Shown in pieces: positions 1 to 8,128 of a stretch of 64,000 nucleotides of DNA. Position 1 is the first letter of the stretch, and each line of letters opens with the position of its first letter. Origin of the DNA: Oscillatoriophycideae cyanobacterium NC_groundwater_1537_Pr4_S-0.65um_50_18 (GTDB lineage Bacteria; Cyanobacteriota; Cyanobacteriia; Elainellales; Elainellaceae). The notes below the pieces were generated by a model. The model saw only the letters and a program-made list of their open reading frames with translations. It did no database searches and had not been told where the DNA came from. Both the position numbers and the translations under genes were made by a program. Location of the stretch: the NCBI GenBank assembly GCA_016208305.1, contig JACQYI010000006.1, forward strand, positions 372,001-436,000, given 5' to 3'.

Positions 1-26
1 TACGCCACCCCATGAAAAAGAATGGC

Positions 27-1337
27 TTAAACCGAAACCTGCTGCCATTCCAGGCGATCGAGCGTCCGAGATCTTTCGAGCGCCCGCTCGAAGCTATCTA
101 GCTTGGGTTCAATGGTGAAGGGTTCGCCCACATAGCCTTGAACGGCTTCTTGGGTCTTCAGACCGTTGCCCGTGATGTAGACCACCGTTGTCTCATCAGG
201 GTTGATCTTGCCTGCTTCCACCAGCTTTTTCAGGACGGCGATCGTCGTTCCGCCTGCCGTTTCGGTGAAGATGCCTTCAGTTTCTGCCAGCAGCTTGATG
301 CCGTCAATGATTTCTTGATCATTCACCGATTCAATATTGCCGTTGGTCTTGCGAGCAATCTCCAGGGCATACACGCCATCAGCCGGATTGCCGATCGCAA
401 TCGACTTGGCAATCGTGTTGGGCTTGACGGGGGTAATGAAGTCCCGACCTTCTTCAAATGCCTTGGCGATCGGTGAACAGCCTTCAGCTTGGGCACCGCT
501 AAACCGAACGGGCTTGTCTTCTACCAAGCCAACCTTAACGAACTCTTGGAAGCCCTTGTGGATTTTGGTAAACAGAGAGCCAGAAGCCAACGGAGCCACG
601 ATGTGATCGGGCAACTGCCAGCCAAGCTGCTCAGCCACTTCGTATCCTAAAGTCTTAGAACCCTCGGAATAGTAGGGGCGCAGGTTGATATTGACAAAGC
701 CCCAGCCGTGGGTGTTAGCCACCTCAGAGCAGAGGCGATTAACTTGATCATAGTTGCCGTGAACCGCCATCACCGTAGGACTGTAGATTAACGTCCCCAT
801 GACTTTCCCGGCTTCCAGGTCAGAAGGAATAAAGACGCAGCAGTCCAGTCCAGCATGGGCAGCGATCGCGGCTGTCGAGTTTGCCAAATTGCCAGTGCTG
901 GCACAAGAGACCGTTGAGAAACCTAGCTCACGGGCACGGGTTAAAGCCACAGACACAACCCGATCTTTGAAGCTTAGGGTTGGCATATTAACGGCATCGT
1001 TCTTGATAAACAGCCGCTTGATGCCCAAGCGACGAGCAAGGCGGTTGGCTTGCAGAAGGGGCGTCATACCCGTACCCACATCAATCGGATTTTCGGAGGC
1101 GACGGGTAGAAAAGACCGATAGCGCCAGATGGAGTTAGGGCCAGCCTGGATGCTCTCGCGCGTAACGGTGCGACGGAGCTGAGCATAGTCGTAAGCTACT
1201 TCTAGCGGGCCAAAGCACTCTTCGCAAACATGAATGGCTTTGGCTTCATACTCGGTTCCACATTCCTTACACTTAAGTCCGGTGAAGGTGGCGGCAGCAG
1301 AGCGGGAATGGGTGAGAGTTTCGATCGCCTGGGTCAT
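27..1337 (-). CDS. thrC: Threonine synthase
   Basis: Pyridoxal-phosphate enzyme that converts O-phosphohomoserine and water to threonine and phosphate, the last step of threonine synthesis, in the cytosol. The 436-residue protein has an N-terminal zinc-ribbon-like segment (C23/C26 and C38/C41), the PLP lysine in LSFKDR (K124) and the STGN phosphate-binding stretch near residue 147. Length and the GTGMTPL motif fit the bacterial type with the N-terminal Cys pairs. It is transcribed alone, 420 nt downstream of the DUF1611 gene on the same strand, with a hairpin-containing gap between. Assignment is firm; a cystathionine-type PLP enzyme is less likely given the full motif set. Confidence 0.95.
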   Translation of the reverse strand: MTQAIETLTHSRSAAATFTGLKCKECGTEYEAKAIHVCEECFGPLEVAYDYAQLRRTVTRESIQAGPNSIWRYRSFLPVASENPIDVGTGMTPLLQANRLARRLGIKRLFIKNDAVNMPTLSFKDRVVSVALTRARELGFSTVSCASTGNLANSTAAIAAHAGLDCCVFIPSDLEAGKVMGTLIYSPTVMAVHGNYDQVNRLCSEVANTHGWGFVNINLRPYYSEGSKTLGYEVAEQLGWQLPDHIVAPLASGSLFTKIHKGFQEFVKVGLVEDKPVRFSGAQAEGCSPIAKAFEEGRDFITPVKPNTIAKSIAIGNPADGVYALEIARKTNGNIESVNDQEIIDGIKLLAETEGIFTETAGGTTIAVLKKLVEAGKINPDETTVVYITGNGLKTQEAVQGYVGEPFTIEPKLDSFERALERSRTLDRLEWQQVSV

Positions 1338-1571
1338 GTGAACTTAATCCTTTGTTAACGGCACGCTTGACAGAGTGAGCAGCGAGGCATCTATTCAGCG
1401 GCTGAGTGATCCAAGCCGATCGAATGCTGATTTATGCCTGATGTTGAAGGATAGTAGCACGAGTCACAAAACAGAGCAATCATACCCGACTTTTTTAGTC
1501 GGGATTAGATTTCAAAGCCGTAACCCTTGATTTTCGGTAGATCGCAACCGAGGGATTAAACTTCCCAGTAG

Positions 1572-1605
1572 TTTATTTCAAAGCCTAAAGATCCTTTGAA
1601 ATAAA
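1572..1605 (-). terminator. Hairpin, probable end of the DUF1611 operon
   Basis: Perfect 12-bp inverted repeat TTTATTTCAAAG / CTTTGAAATAAA with a 10-nt loop, about 150 nt downstream of the DUF1611 stop codon on the minus strand. The stem is AT-rich and no long T-run follows on that strand, so the terminator role is inferred from position. Confidence 0.4.
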
Positions 1606-1668
1606 TTTTATTAGAAAATAATTGAATATTAAGTGCTGAGGTGGATGGGTGAATGGGAAAATCTCAAC

Positions 1669-1722
1669 CACCCCCTACTCAATCACCCCCTCACTCATCA
1701 TCCCTCTACTCATCATCCCGCC
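1669..1722. repeat. Tandem duplications, 15-bp period
   Basis: CACCCCCTACTCAAT is followed directly by CACCCCCTCACTCAT, and this runs into ACTCATCATCCCTCT plus ACTCATCATCCCGCC. Both pairs have a 15-bp period. Part of a window-wide pattern of microduplications. Confidence 0.75.
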
Positions 1723-1757
1723 AACTATTCCTTAACTGACCACAAGGCGCGATCGCC

Positions 1758-2810
1758 CTACATCCAAATGGCCTCTAAAATCGGCTCTGCTCCAAAGCGA
1801 ATCACATCTGTGCAAGGCAGTCCAGTTTGCTGATGCGTCTGTGCGATCGCCTCTCTAGCCGCCTCTTCTGACAAATGAAACGTATTCAGAGCAATGCCTA
1901 CAACCTTAGCTGGGGCAAAAGCGCCGCCTGCGGTTGCTACAGATTCATACATCTCGATTACTTTGGGCAAGGGCGGAATGGTCACATAGTCAAAGTTGTG
2001 GATATGGGTCTGTCCGGCTCGATGCACCAATACCAGATGGGTAGGCTGACTACCGCGCATCAGCGGTAATGTGGCCGTAGAAGCAGGGTTAATAAAAGAA
2101 CCTTGACCTTCAATAAATAAGACATCGGCATTATCGCCACCCTGGCCTCCATGCTGCAAAACAATCTGCTCAACGGCTCCGGCGGCAAAGTCGATGCGCA
2201 CAGCATCTAGCGCGACACCATCATGCCCCAGCATCAAGCCCGTTTGCCCCGTTGCCAGAAACCGCGATCGCCATCCCCTTGCCAGCGCTGCCTGATGTAG
2301 CTCTAGGCTTGTAGACATTTTGCCGACGCTCATATCGGTGCCGATCGTTAGCACCCGCCGACAGGAGAGCAAGCGGGCTTGCCCAGAGCCGACTTTTAAT
2401 CCAGGTGGCTCTTGCCGCACATCCCAAATCCAGCGATCGGGCTTCAGGAGAGCCGTCAGCTCAGGATCGGTAGCCATTGGCGTGTGCAACCCGTTGATCA
2501 CAGACAATCCCGCAGCAATGCCTTGGGCAACTTCCTGCCGCCAGACCTCCGGCAACGCTCCCCCTGAAGGAGCAATGCCAATGGCCAAAACATCGGGCTG
2601 ATAGGGCAGAGCCTCCAGCACCGAGGCGACAATCGGCGCTGCTCGGTCAACGCCCGTTAAAGTCGCGAGAGACTGTCCAACCGATTGTTGATCAATCACC
2701 GCCACAATGGAGTGATCGCTATAGCGCAGGAGCGAAATTCCCGTTTTGCCCTTGCTGCCCTGAGTGCCTTCATGCATGAGAAGAGCAAGGCGATCGCTAG
2801 GCTTGAGCAT
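1758..2810 (-). CDS. DUF1611 / DgcN-like P-loop protein
   Basis: The 350-residue protein has a Rossmann-like N-terminal half and a P-loop-like motif TIGTDMSVGKMST (residues 155-167), the hallmark of the DUF1611 family. A member called DgcN has been reported to N-acetylate D-glutamate, with the epimerase-like DgcA then racemising N-acetyl-D-glutamate. Here the gene starts 14 nt inside the 3' end of a dipeptide-epimerase-like gene on the same strand, so the two are very likely translationally coupled and act in one pathway. Substrate is inferred from that parallel, not visible in sequence. Older annotations call these NAD-dependent epimerase or EBNA-1-like proteins without support. Confidence 0.8.
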   Translation of the reverse strand: MLKPSDRLALLMHEGTQGSKGKTGISLLRYSDHSIVAVIDQQSVGQSLATLTGVDRAAPIVASVLEALPYQPDVLAIGIAPSGGALPEVWRQEVAQGIAAGLSVINGLHTPMATDPELTALLKPDRWIWDVRQEPPGLKVGSGQARLLSCRRVLTIGTDMSVGKMSTSLELHQAALARGWRSRFLATGQTGLMLGHDGVALDAVRIDFAAGAVEQIVLQHGGQGGDNADVLFIEGQGSFINPASTATLPLMRGSQPTHLVLVHRAGQTHIHNFDYVTIPPLPKVIEMYESVATAGGAFAPAKVVGIALNTFHLSEEAAREAIAQTHQQTGLPCTDVIRFGAEPILEAIWM

Positions 2811-3846
2811 ACTGCACCCCTAATCCAGATAAATCATTCGGTATCAAACAACCGTCTTGGAGGGCTGCACCCACAAACGGATCGTCGCGCAAATTCAGGT
2901 GGCTATCTAGATCCAGATGATCGGCTAAGGGGGCTAGCTGTGCGGCGGCGGTGTTGGCTAGGGCACTGTCAGAATAGCAGCCATACATGATTTGCATTCC
3001 ATAGCCCTGAGCCATGTGAATCATCCGCATTGCCTCGGTCAAGCCACCCGACTTCATCAGCTTGATGTTGATCCCATGCACGCGATCGCTCAAGGCGGGA
3101 ATGTCGCGGCTATGGAAACAGCTTTCATCTACGAAAATGGGCAGAGGCGACTGCTGGTAGAGCTGCGGCAAATCCTCTTCTTGGCCTTCGGGTAAGGGTT
3201 GTTCGATATAAGTTATGCCTTGATCCGCCAGCCAGTGACTCATGGCGATCGCCTCTTCCACAGTCCAGCCGCCATTAGCATCAACACTAAACTTGGCATT
3301 TGCGGGTGCCACCGCCTGCACTGCCTTCAGCATGGCGCGATCGGCCTCTACCCCTGCCGGACTGCCCAGCTTCACCTTCACGGCTTTCACGCTGACGAGA
3401 TCTAGCCAGCTCAGCATCCGCTGTTTTGCTGCTTCTGGCGTACCAATGCCGATGGTGACAGAGGTAGGCACGATGCGATCGCGATCGAGTCCCCAGAGCT
3501 TCCAGAGCGGTAGACCTACCCGCTTGCCTATCCAGTCATGCAGCGCCAAATCAAGAGCCGTCCAGACTGAAGAGGGCAGGTGTAAATCCTGAAGCAGAAA
3601 GTCGATTTTTTGGCGATCGTAGGGTGTAACGTTCTTCAGCAGAAGGGCGATCGCCTGGAACTTTGCCAAAATTACCTCTGTCGTTTGGCGAGAGCCACCT
3701 ACCGAAAAAGGAGAAGCTTCACCCCAGCCCTCAATGCCATCCTGTGCGACCCGCAGCCAAACATTCGTGGTTTGAGCTGTCGTGCCTCGGCTAATCGTCA
3801 GCGGAACGCGCTTGTGAACTGTAAAGGTTTCAACCTGAATTTGCAT
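2797..3846 (-). CDS. Dipeptide epimerase (enolase superfamily, DgcA-like)
   Basis: Muconate-lactonizing subgroup of the enolase superfamily, 349 residues. The N-terminal capping domain covers about residues 1-120. The barrel carries the KxK catalytic pair (K157, K159), metal ligands D189, E215 and D240 (SVDANGG, IEQPL, FVDES) and the opposite-face lysine in NIKLMKSGG (262/265). These are the residues expected of L-Ala-D/L-Glu epimerases, which recycle peptidoglycan dipeptides. The overlap with the DUF1611 gene instead suggests a role on N-acetyl-D-glutamate or a related D-amino-acid derivative. First gene of a two-gene minus-strand operon, divergent from the methyltransferase-glycosyltransferase gene. 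Family assignment is firm, substrate open. Confidence 0.88.
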   Translation of the reverse strand: MQIQVETFTVHKRVPLTISRGTTAQTTNVWLRVAQDGIEGWGEASPFSVGGSRQTTEVILAKFQAIALLLKNVTPYDRQKIDFLLQDLHLPSSVWTALDLALHDWIGKRVGLPLWKLWGLDRDRIVPTSVTIGIGTPEAAKQRMLSWLDLVSVKAVKVKLGSPAGVEADRAMLKAVQAVAPANAKFSVDANGGWTVEEAIAMSHWLADQGITYIEQPLPEGQEEDLPQLYQQSPLPIFVDESCFHSRDIPALSDRVHGINIKLMKSGGLTEAMRMIHMAQGYGMQIMYGCYSDSALANTAAAQLAPLADHLDLDSHLNLRDDPFVGAALQDGCLIPNDLSGLGVQYAQA

Positions 3847-3949
3847 GAGCTGGGTCTATTGCATTTGCGCGTTACAGACATGATATTATTCCTTTCTGCA
3901 CTTCATGAACTGTAATTCTAGGGGTCTCTAGCCTGAGCATCCTAGCGCT

Positions 3950-5389
3950 ATGCCTTTTACAAGTCAGATCTCTACTCCCCAACCTAAGCGCATGTTTGTC
4001 CAGACGAGCCAACTAGAAAAGTGGAGAAATCGAAATCTTTACTACTACCGAGATTTAGAAAAGCTCTGCCAATTCTTAATTCAACCTGGCTCCAAAGTTC
4101 TAGAGTTGGGTTCGGGATTGGGTTATCTGCTAGAGGCTGTGCATCCCGCTTACGGCTTAGGCGTTGATATTAGCGAATTTGCCGTTGAGAAATCGCGAGA
4201 AAGGTTTCCCAACTTGGAATTTTTGATCGAAGATGCAGAGGAAATCCGCCTCGATCAGATATTTGACTACATTATTTTGGCAAACACGATCAGCTATATT
4301 CAGAACGTTCAAAGAGCGCTTCAGAATATGCAGAAGTGCTGTCACCCTTCTACACAAGTCATTCTGACCTATCACAACCCGGCTTGGGAACCCATTCTCA
4401 ACCTAGCTACGAGTATTGGGCAACGAATGCCGCTGCCCGACCTCAACTGGCTAAGTTTTGAAGATGTAGAGAACTTGCTCAATCTGTCAGGGTTTGAAGT
4501 GGTCTACCACGGCAAGCGGCTGCTGTTTCCCAAAAGGTTGCCGATCGCTTCCTGGTTTTTCAATCGAGTGCTTGCACCGTTGCCGCTATTGAATCGGCTC
4601 TGCCTCAATGAGTATGTTATTGCTCGGCCTCAGCCTGGTAACGCCAGTTTTCAAGCTCAGGTGCAAACCCTAACCTGCTCAGTCATTGTCCCGGCTCGCA
4701 ATGAGGCGGGTAATATCGAGAATGCCATTCTGCGGATGCCGCGATTGGGTCGCCACACCGAGATTATTTTTATCGAAGGCCATTCTAAAGATGGCACCTG
4801 GGACGAAATTCAGCGGGTGCAGGCAAAATATGCCGATCGGTGGGATATCAAAATTGCGCAGCAGACGGGCAAAGGCAAAGGCAATGCTGTCCGTCAAGGG
4901 TTCGAGATGGCAACGGGTGATGTGTTCATCATTCTAGACTCCGATCTAACCGTGCGCCCTGAAGATTTAACCTATTTCTTTGAAGCGATCGCTTCTGGCT
5001 ACTGCGAGATGGCAAATGGCTGTCGGCTAATTTATCCCGTCAGCAAGATTGAGATGCCGCTGCTCAACCGTATGGCCAATCGATTCTTTGCTTGGCTTTT
5101 ATCCTATCTGCTCAACACTCGCATCAAAGACTCTTTGTGTGGCACCAAGGCTATTTCAAGACAAAACTATGCCAGATTAGCAGCCAATCGATCGTATTTT
5201 GGCGATTTTGATCCCTTTGGCGATTTTGATTTACTGCTAGGAGCCTCTAAACTGGGTCTAAAAATCAAAGATATTCCTGTGCGCTATGTTCCCAGAGAAT
5301 ATGGCAGCTCAAATATCCAGCATTTCAAAGAAGGTCTAAATCTGCTAAAGATGTGCCTCCATGCTGCCCGGAAGATCAAATTTAGCTAA
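3950..5389 (+). CDS. Methyltransferase - family 2 glycosyltransferase fusion
   Basis: Two enzymes in one 479-residue chain. Residues about 30-200 form a class I SAM-dependent methyltransferase with the glycine-rich motif LELGSGLGYLL (51-61) and an acidic residue in GVDIS (71-75). Residues about 243-479 form a GT2 glycosyltransferase of the dolichol-phosphate-mannose-synthase type: SVIVPARNEAGNIENA (244-259), nucleotide-sugar/metal motif DSDLTV (330-335) and a C-terminal RYVPREYG segment. It most likely modifies a polyprenyl- or lipid-linked sugar at the membrane, though no obvious membrane span is present. A long palindrome 38 nt after the stop ends the unit. The stop codon lies inside a 14-bp-period tandem duplication. 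Acceptor unknown. Confidence 0.85.
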   Translation: MPFTSQISTPQPKRMFVQTSQLEKWRNRNLYYYRDLEKLCQFLIQPGSKVLELGSGLGYLLEAVHPAYGLGVDISEFAVEKSRERFPNLEFLIEDAEEIRLDQIFDYIILANTISYIQNVQRALQNMQKCCHPSTQVILTYHNPAWEPILNLATSIGQRMPLPDLNWLSFEDVENLLNLSGFEVVYHGKRLLFPKRLPIASWFFNRVLAPLPLLNRLCLNEYVIARPQPGNASFQAQVQTLTCSVIVPARNEAGNIENAILRMPRLGRHTEIIFIEGHSKDGTWDEIQRVQAKYADRWDIKIAQQTGKGKGNAVRQGFEMATGDVFIILDSDLTVRPEDLTYFFEAIASGYCEMANGCRLIYPVSKIEMPLLNRMANRFFAWLLSYLLNTRIKDSLCGTKAISRQNYARLAANRSYFGDFDPFGDFDLLLGASKLGLKIKDIPVRYVPREYGSSNIQHFKEGLNLLKMCLHAARKIKFS

Positions 5390-5404
5390 GCGTTTTTAGC
5401 TAAG
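5381..5404. repeat. Tandem duplication across a stop codon, 14-bp period
   Basis: TTTAGCTAAG occurs at 5381-5390 and again at 5395-5404. The first copy contains the TAA stop of the methyltransferase-glycosyltransferase gene (5387-5389). Confidence 0.8.
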
Positions 5405-5426
5405 GATCTCAAATTTATTAACCTGC

Positions 5427-5477
5427 AATAGTTTTTTGAAAGTGCCGCGCTCCGCGCGGCACTTTCAAAAAACTATT
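5427..5477. terminator. 24-bp perfect palindrome with TCC loop, bidirectional terminator candidate
   Basis: Arms 5427-5450 and 5454-5477 are perfectly complementary over 24 bp around a 3-nt TCC loop, with core GCGC-TCC-GCGC and A/T-rich outer arms ending in runs of T or A on either strand. It lies between two convergent genes (stops at 5389 on plus, 5680 on minus). The same core with different arms recurs at 33730-33815. Confidence 0.7.
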
Positions 5478-5570
5478 GGGTTTTATTTAATGCGTGATCC
5501 TAAGCGTTAACTCTGAGCGTTGAAGCGCTTGCTGTGCGCCTGCAAAATCATCTCTGAGCAAAATATAGTG

Positions 5571-5644
5571 AGTCGATCGCAAATTAGGGTTTTGTGATGC
5601 GCACCACAAAACCCGTAAAAGCTAGAAGGACGAAGCGATCGACT
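5571..5644. repeat. Nested inverted repeats
   Basis: Outer 10-bp arms AGTCGATCGC (5571-5580) and GCGATCGACT (5635-5644) enclose a second inverted repeat GGGTTTTGTG (5587-5596) / CACAAAACCC (5605-5614). The 22-nt segment 5575-5596 reappears exactly, on the opposite strand, at 33805-33826, so this is a dispersed element rather than chance pairing. Confidence 0.65.
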
Positions 5645-5679
5645 GAGGCTGGCTCTTCTCAGCTCAAGCGGCTTATCGA

Positions 5680-6549
5680 CTAGATGGAAACGGTTGCCGC
5701 AGAACGTTGGACGCTAAAGCTGTACTTTTCTCCGCTGCCTTCAGCACTTGTAAATCGAAGATAGTAAGTACCAGAACGCAGTGTTGGAGCCAAGATTGAA
5801 CCTGTGTCTCCGTCTTCTACATTGACAAATAGGCTGGCGCCGTTGCTTTTTTTGACCGGATTACCATCGCTATCAAGCACAGTCAGGGCAATGGGTTGAT
5901 CAAAGCTGTTGTTCGTGACCCGCGTGACCACTCGGCTAGTGCCACCAATATTAAACTTGAAGAAATCAGTATCGTTAGACCCCACACTGCCCGATGAAGA
6001 CCGGGTCTGTCCCAGGCTCAAACTACCCAGGTTTTGAGCATTGTCGATCGACCCGCTGCCTGAGCCACCTTCAGATGATCTGCCTGTAGACAGACTCAGC
6101 TCATAGTCTTCATCTTTGCTACGCTCCTGAGCGCTTTGAAGCCGCAGAAAATAGGTTCCAGCAGCCAGTCTAGGCTCTTTGAGCGTAAAGGTTTTCAGAG
6201 CTTTGACGTTAGCAAACAGAAATTTGCCATTGCTGCCTTTCACGACGCTGCCACTTGTATTGAGAATAGAGATAGCGATCGGCTGATTACCGTCACTTTC
6301 ATTCTTGAGCTTCGCTGAAAAGCGTTCCCGTCTGCCCAGCTTGAATTTGAAGAAATCGAGATCTTCGCCGCCCACATCTCCTGAGAAGTTATAGCTTCTG
6401 CCAGACTTGAGCGTGCCTAGATCTTCAGCATCATCTCGGTCATCGCCAAACTCGCTTCTAGACACTAGGCTTCTAGAACCAAAGTTCAATGAACTGTTGC
6501 GAGTCAGCGTACCGCTAGATGAAGCGCGAAAAAGTTTATTAGATGCCAT
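5680..6549 (-). CDS. Protein with two PPC (pre-peptidase C-terminal) domains
   Basis: The 289-residue protein consists of two homologous beta-sandwich repeats, about residues 40-150 and 168-286. Each has the pattern DLGTL...G...DFFKF...QPIA...L...G..V..SNG..LF.NV...GTYFLRL, typical of the PPC family, which is usually appended to secreted proteases in cyanobacteria. Here no protease or other catalytic domain is present and no classical signal peptide is visible: the start MASNKLFRASSSG is polar. It may be an extracellular adhesin-like or calcium-binding surface protein exported by a non-Sec route, as often proposed for such cyanobacterial proteins. The function is inference. Three 14-bp tandem repeats sit directly upstream of the ATG. 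Confidence 0.8.
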   Translation of the reverse strand: MASNKLFRASSSGTLTRNSSLNFGSRSLVSRSEFGDDRDDAEDLGTLKSGRSYNFSGDVGGEDLDFFKFKLGRRERFSAKLKNESDGNQPIAISILNTSGSVVKGSNGKFLFANVKALKTFTLKEPRLAAGTYFLRLQSAQERSKDEDYELSLSTGRSSEGGSGSGSIDNAQNLGSLSLGQTRSSSGSVGSNDTDFFKFNIGGTSRVVTRVTNNSFDQPIALTVLDSDGNPVKKSNGASLFVNVEDGDTGSILAPTLRSGTYYLRFTSAEGSGEKYSFSVQRSAATVSI

Positions 6550-7122
6550 ATGTCTTGTCTACTGTGATTTGTCTGCTGTGACTTGTCTGCTGAGAAAACG
6601 ATTTGCAATTGCACTCGGCTATAAGCTCAAATCTGCACTGTTTTTTGTGCAATAGCGCTCTGCCACTCTGAATGGGTAGGGTAGCCTACAAACAAAAAAC
6701 GGCCTGATCGAGCATTCGCTAGGTTGTGATTTCGACCCTGAGCGCTCCAGCAATTAGAGCCGAATTGCTGATAGCTTCTACTTTTTGTCTCATATCTTTT
6801 TGCCTCAGAAGTGGGGAGGATTCAAGAAGGTCTGTGACACTTGCTAAAACACAGGAATGCTATTGCTCAACCGTTGATCCTCTCCTAGACGAAGCGATCG
6901 CATCAATAGTTCCTGACTGAGTAGATGGGGGGATGTTCTATCGGTCAGAATTTTTAATTTGCGCCAGACCTGCACTAGACCAGCACTAGGCGAATGAGCC
7001 AGTGGCGAACAAACAACAAGGTTTCAGCAATTTCTCAATTTGCCTAAAAAGCCAATTTTTAGAGGCTTATCTGGCACGATACGCGGCACCAAACCTCAGG
7101 TTAGGACTGCTGAATATACTCT
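6550..7122. other. Intergenic region, PPC gene to yjbQ
   Basis: No convincing gene in about 570 nt. It holds the three-copy 14-bp repeat next to the PPC start, HIP1-like sites and a short CACTAG direct repeat near 6972. Promoters for both divergent genes should lie here. Open frames present on the plus strand lack a ribosome binding site and recognisable sequence. Confidence 0.5.
6555..6596. repeat. Three tandem copies, 14-bp unit
   Basis: TTGTCTACTGTGAT, TTGTCTGCTGTGAC and TTGTCTGCTGAGAA follow one another without gaps just upstream of the PPC-protein start codon (6549, minus strand). They could affect the leader of that mRNA. Confidence 0.85.
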
Positions 7123-7578
7123 ATGCTAGAGGTCTTGTCGATCGCAGAAGCTCAAGCGCTCATGGCTCACTATCAGCAATCCATTCAGGTGCAAACTCAG
7201 GGTAAAACACTACACAGAATCACTCAAAAAGTGGCGTCTATTGTGACTGCGTCTGGTATTCAAACTGGACTTTGCACTCTGTTTTTGCGGCATACTTCTG
7301 CCAGCCTGATCATTCAAGAAAATGCTGATCCAGATGTGTTGCTCGATCTGGCAAATTTTTTGTCAAAGTTGGTGCCTGAAAGCGATCGCTACATTCACAG
7401 CACTGAAGGAGCAGATGATATGCCTGCTCATATCCGTACCGTACTGACCCACACCTCAGAGCAGATTCCGATCGCCCGTGGTCGTATGGTCTTAGGCACC
7501 TGGCAAGGGATCTATATTTGGGAGCATCGCAGCCAAGGCAGTCCGCGTGAACTTGTAGTGCACATCACGGGGGACTAA
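7123..7578 (+). CDS. yjbQ: YjbQ family protein (UPF0047)
   Basis: Single-domain protein of the YjbQ family (151 residues from this ATG, 138 from the internal ATG at 7162, which is nearer the usual length). Family signatures are LFLRHTSASL, the EGADDMPAHI stretch and GTWQGIYIWEHR. Members have been described as having weak thiamine-phosphate synthase activity that can rescue mutants when overproduced; the physiological role is unsettled. The gene stands alone on the plus strand. An imperfect 16-bp tandem duplication follows its stop. Neither possible start has a clear ribosome binding site, so the start is uncertain. Confidence 0.88.
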   Translation: MLEVLSIAEAQALMAHYQQSIQVQTQGKTLHRITQKVASIVTASGIQTGLCTLFLRHTSASLIIQENADPDVLLDLANFLSKLVPESDRYIHSTEGADDMPAHIRTVLTHTSEQIPIARGRMVLGTWQGIYIWEHRSQGSPRELVVHITGD

Positions 7579-7595
7579 GATTCATACATTTGGCA

Positions 7596-7627
7596 CAAAT
7601 CAAACTTGGCTCAAATCAGGCTTGGCT
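7596..7627. repeat. Tandem duplication, 16-bp period
   Basis: CAAATCAAACTTGGCT (7596-7611) and CAAATCAGGCTTGGCT (7612-7627) match at 14 of 16 positions, directly between the 3' ends of yjbQ and the 72-aa minus-strand gene. Confidence 0.75.
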
Positions 7628-7845
7628 CAAGCCAGAGTAGAAAGCTCATTGACTATTTTGATCCGTCCCTTGCGCACTGCGTAAAGCATGCGATCGATCG
7701 CGAATCGTTCTTCATCACCGAGACGTTCTTTTAGCAACGCCGCCTGTAACCCATAGCGATCGGCAAGGGTAATCTGGCCGGAGACACTGGCTTGAGCAAA
7801 TAACTCAGCGAAGGCAAACTCGAGCAGAGAGGGTGACAGAGGCAT
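7627..7845 (-). CDS. Small conserved-looking protein, function unknown
   Basis: A 72-residue soluble, helix-rich protein with no cysteine and no membrane segment. The middle (ERLGDEERFAIDRMLYAVRKG) looks like an amphipathic helical pair, as in small regulators. Codon use and HIP1 content match neighbouring genes, and it ends just past the yjbQ 3' flank, convergent with it. I do not recognise a named family; small proteins of this type are common in cyanobacteria. The ribosome binding site is weak. Probably a real gene, function unknown. Confidence 0.6.
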   Translation of the reverse strand: MPLSPSLLEFAFAELFAQASVSGQITLADRYGLQAALLKERLGDEERFAIDRMLYAVRKGRIKIVNELSTLA

Positions 7846-8128
7846 CGGAACATCAAATGAACTCGATACAACCTAGAATGGCGCATTTCTCTCCAAAAAA
7901 CAGTGATATTGCAAAGGTGCGCCCAGTGATGTGTGTCACATCCTAGCAAACAAATTCGTCCTGGACAAAATTGAGTTTTTGACACCTCATACAGCAACCT
8001 CAATCCTGCTAGTTTTTACGGAACGTAACAGGATTGCCAGTGAGGGTGAGACTCCGTTTTAGACTGGATCACAAGTAAGCCGATCGCAACAGTTCAAATT
8101 TCATCCTTTAGCAATTTCTGTAAATCTC

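Larger units (their letters stand above)
1338..1757. other. Intergenic region upstream of thrC
   Basis: No gene seen in 420 nt. It holds a 7-bp hairpin (CCCGACT/AGTCGGG, 1485-1503), a 12-bp perfect hairpin (1572-1605) that may end the upstream operon, and a pyrimidine-rich stretch with two overlapping 15-bp tandem duplications (1669-1722). The thrC promoter presumably lies here but I could not define it. Confidence 0.5.
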
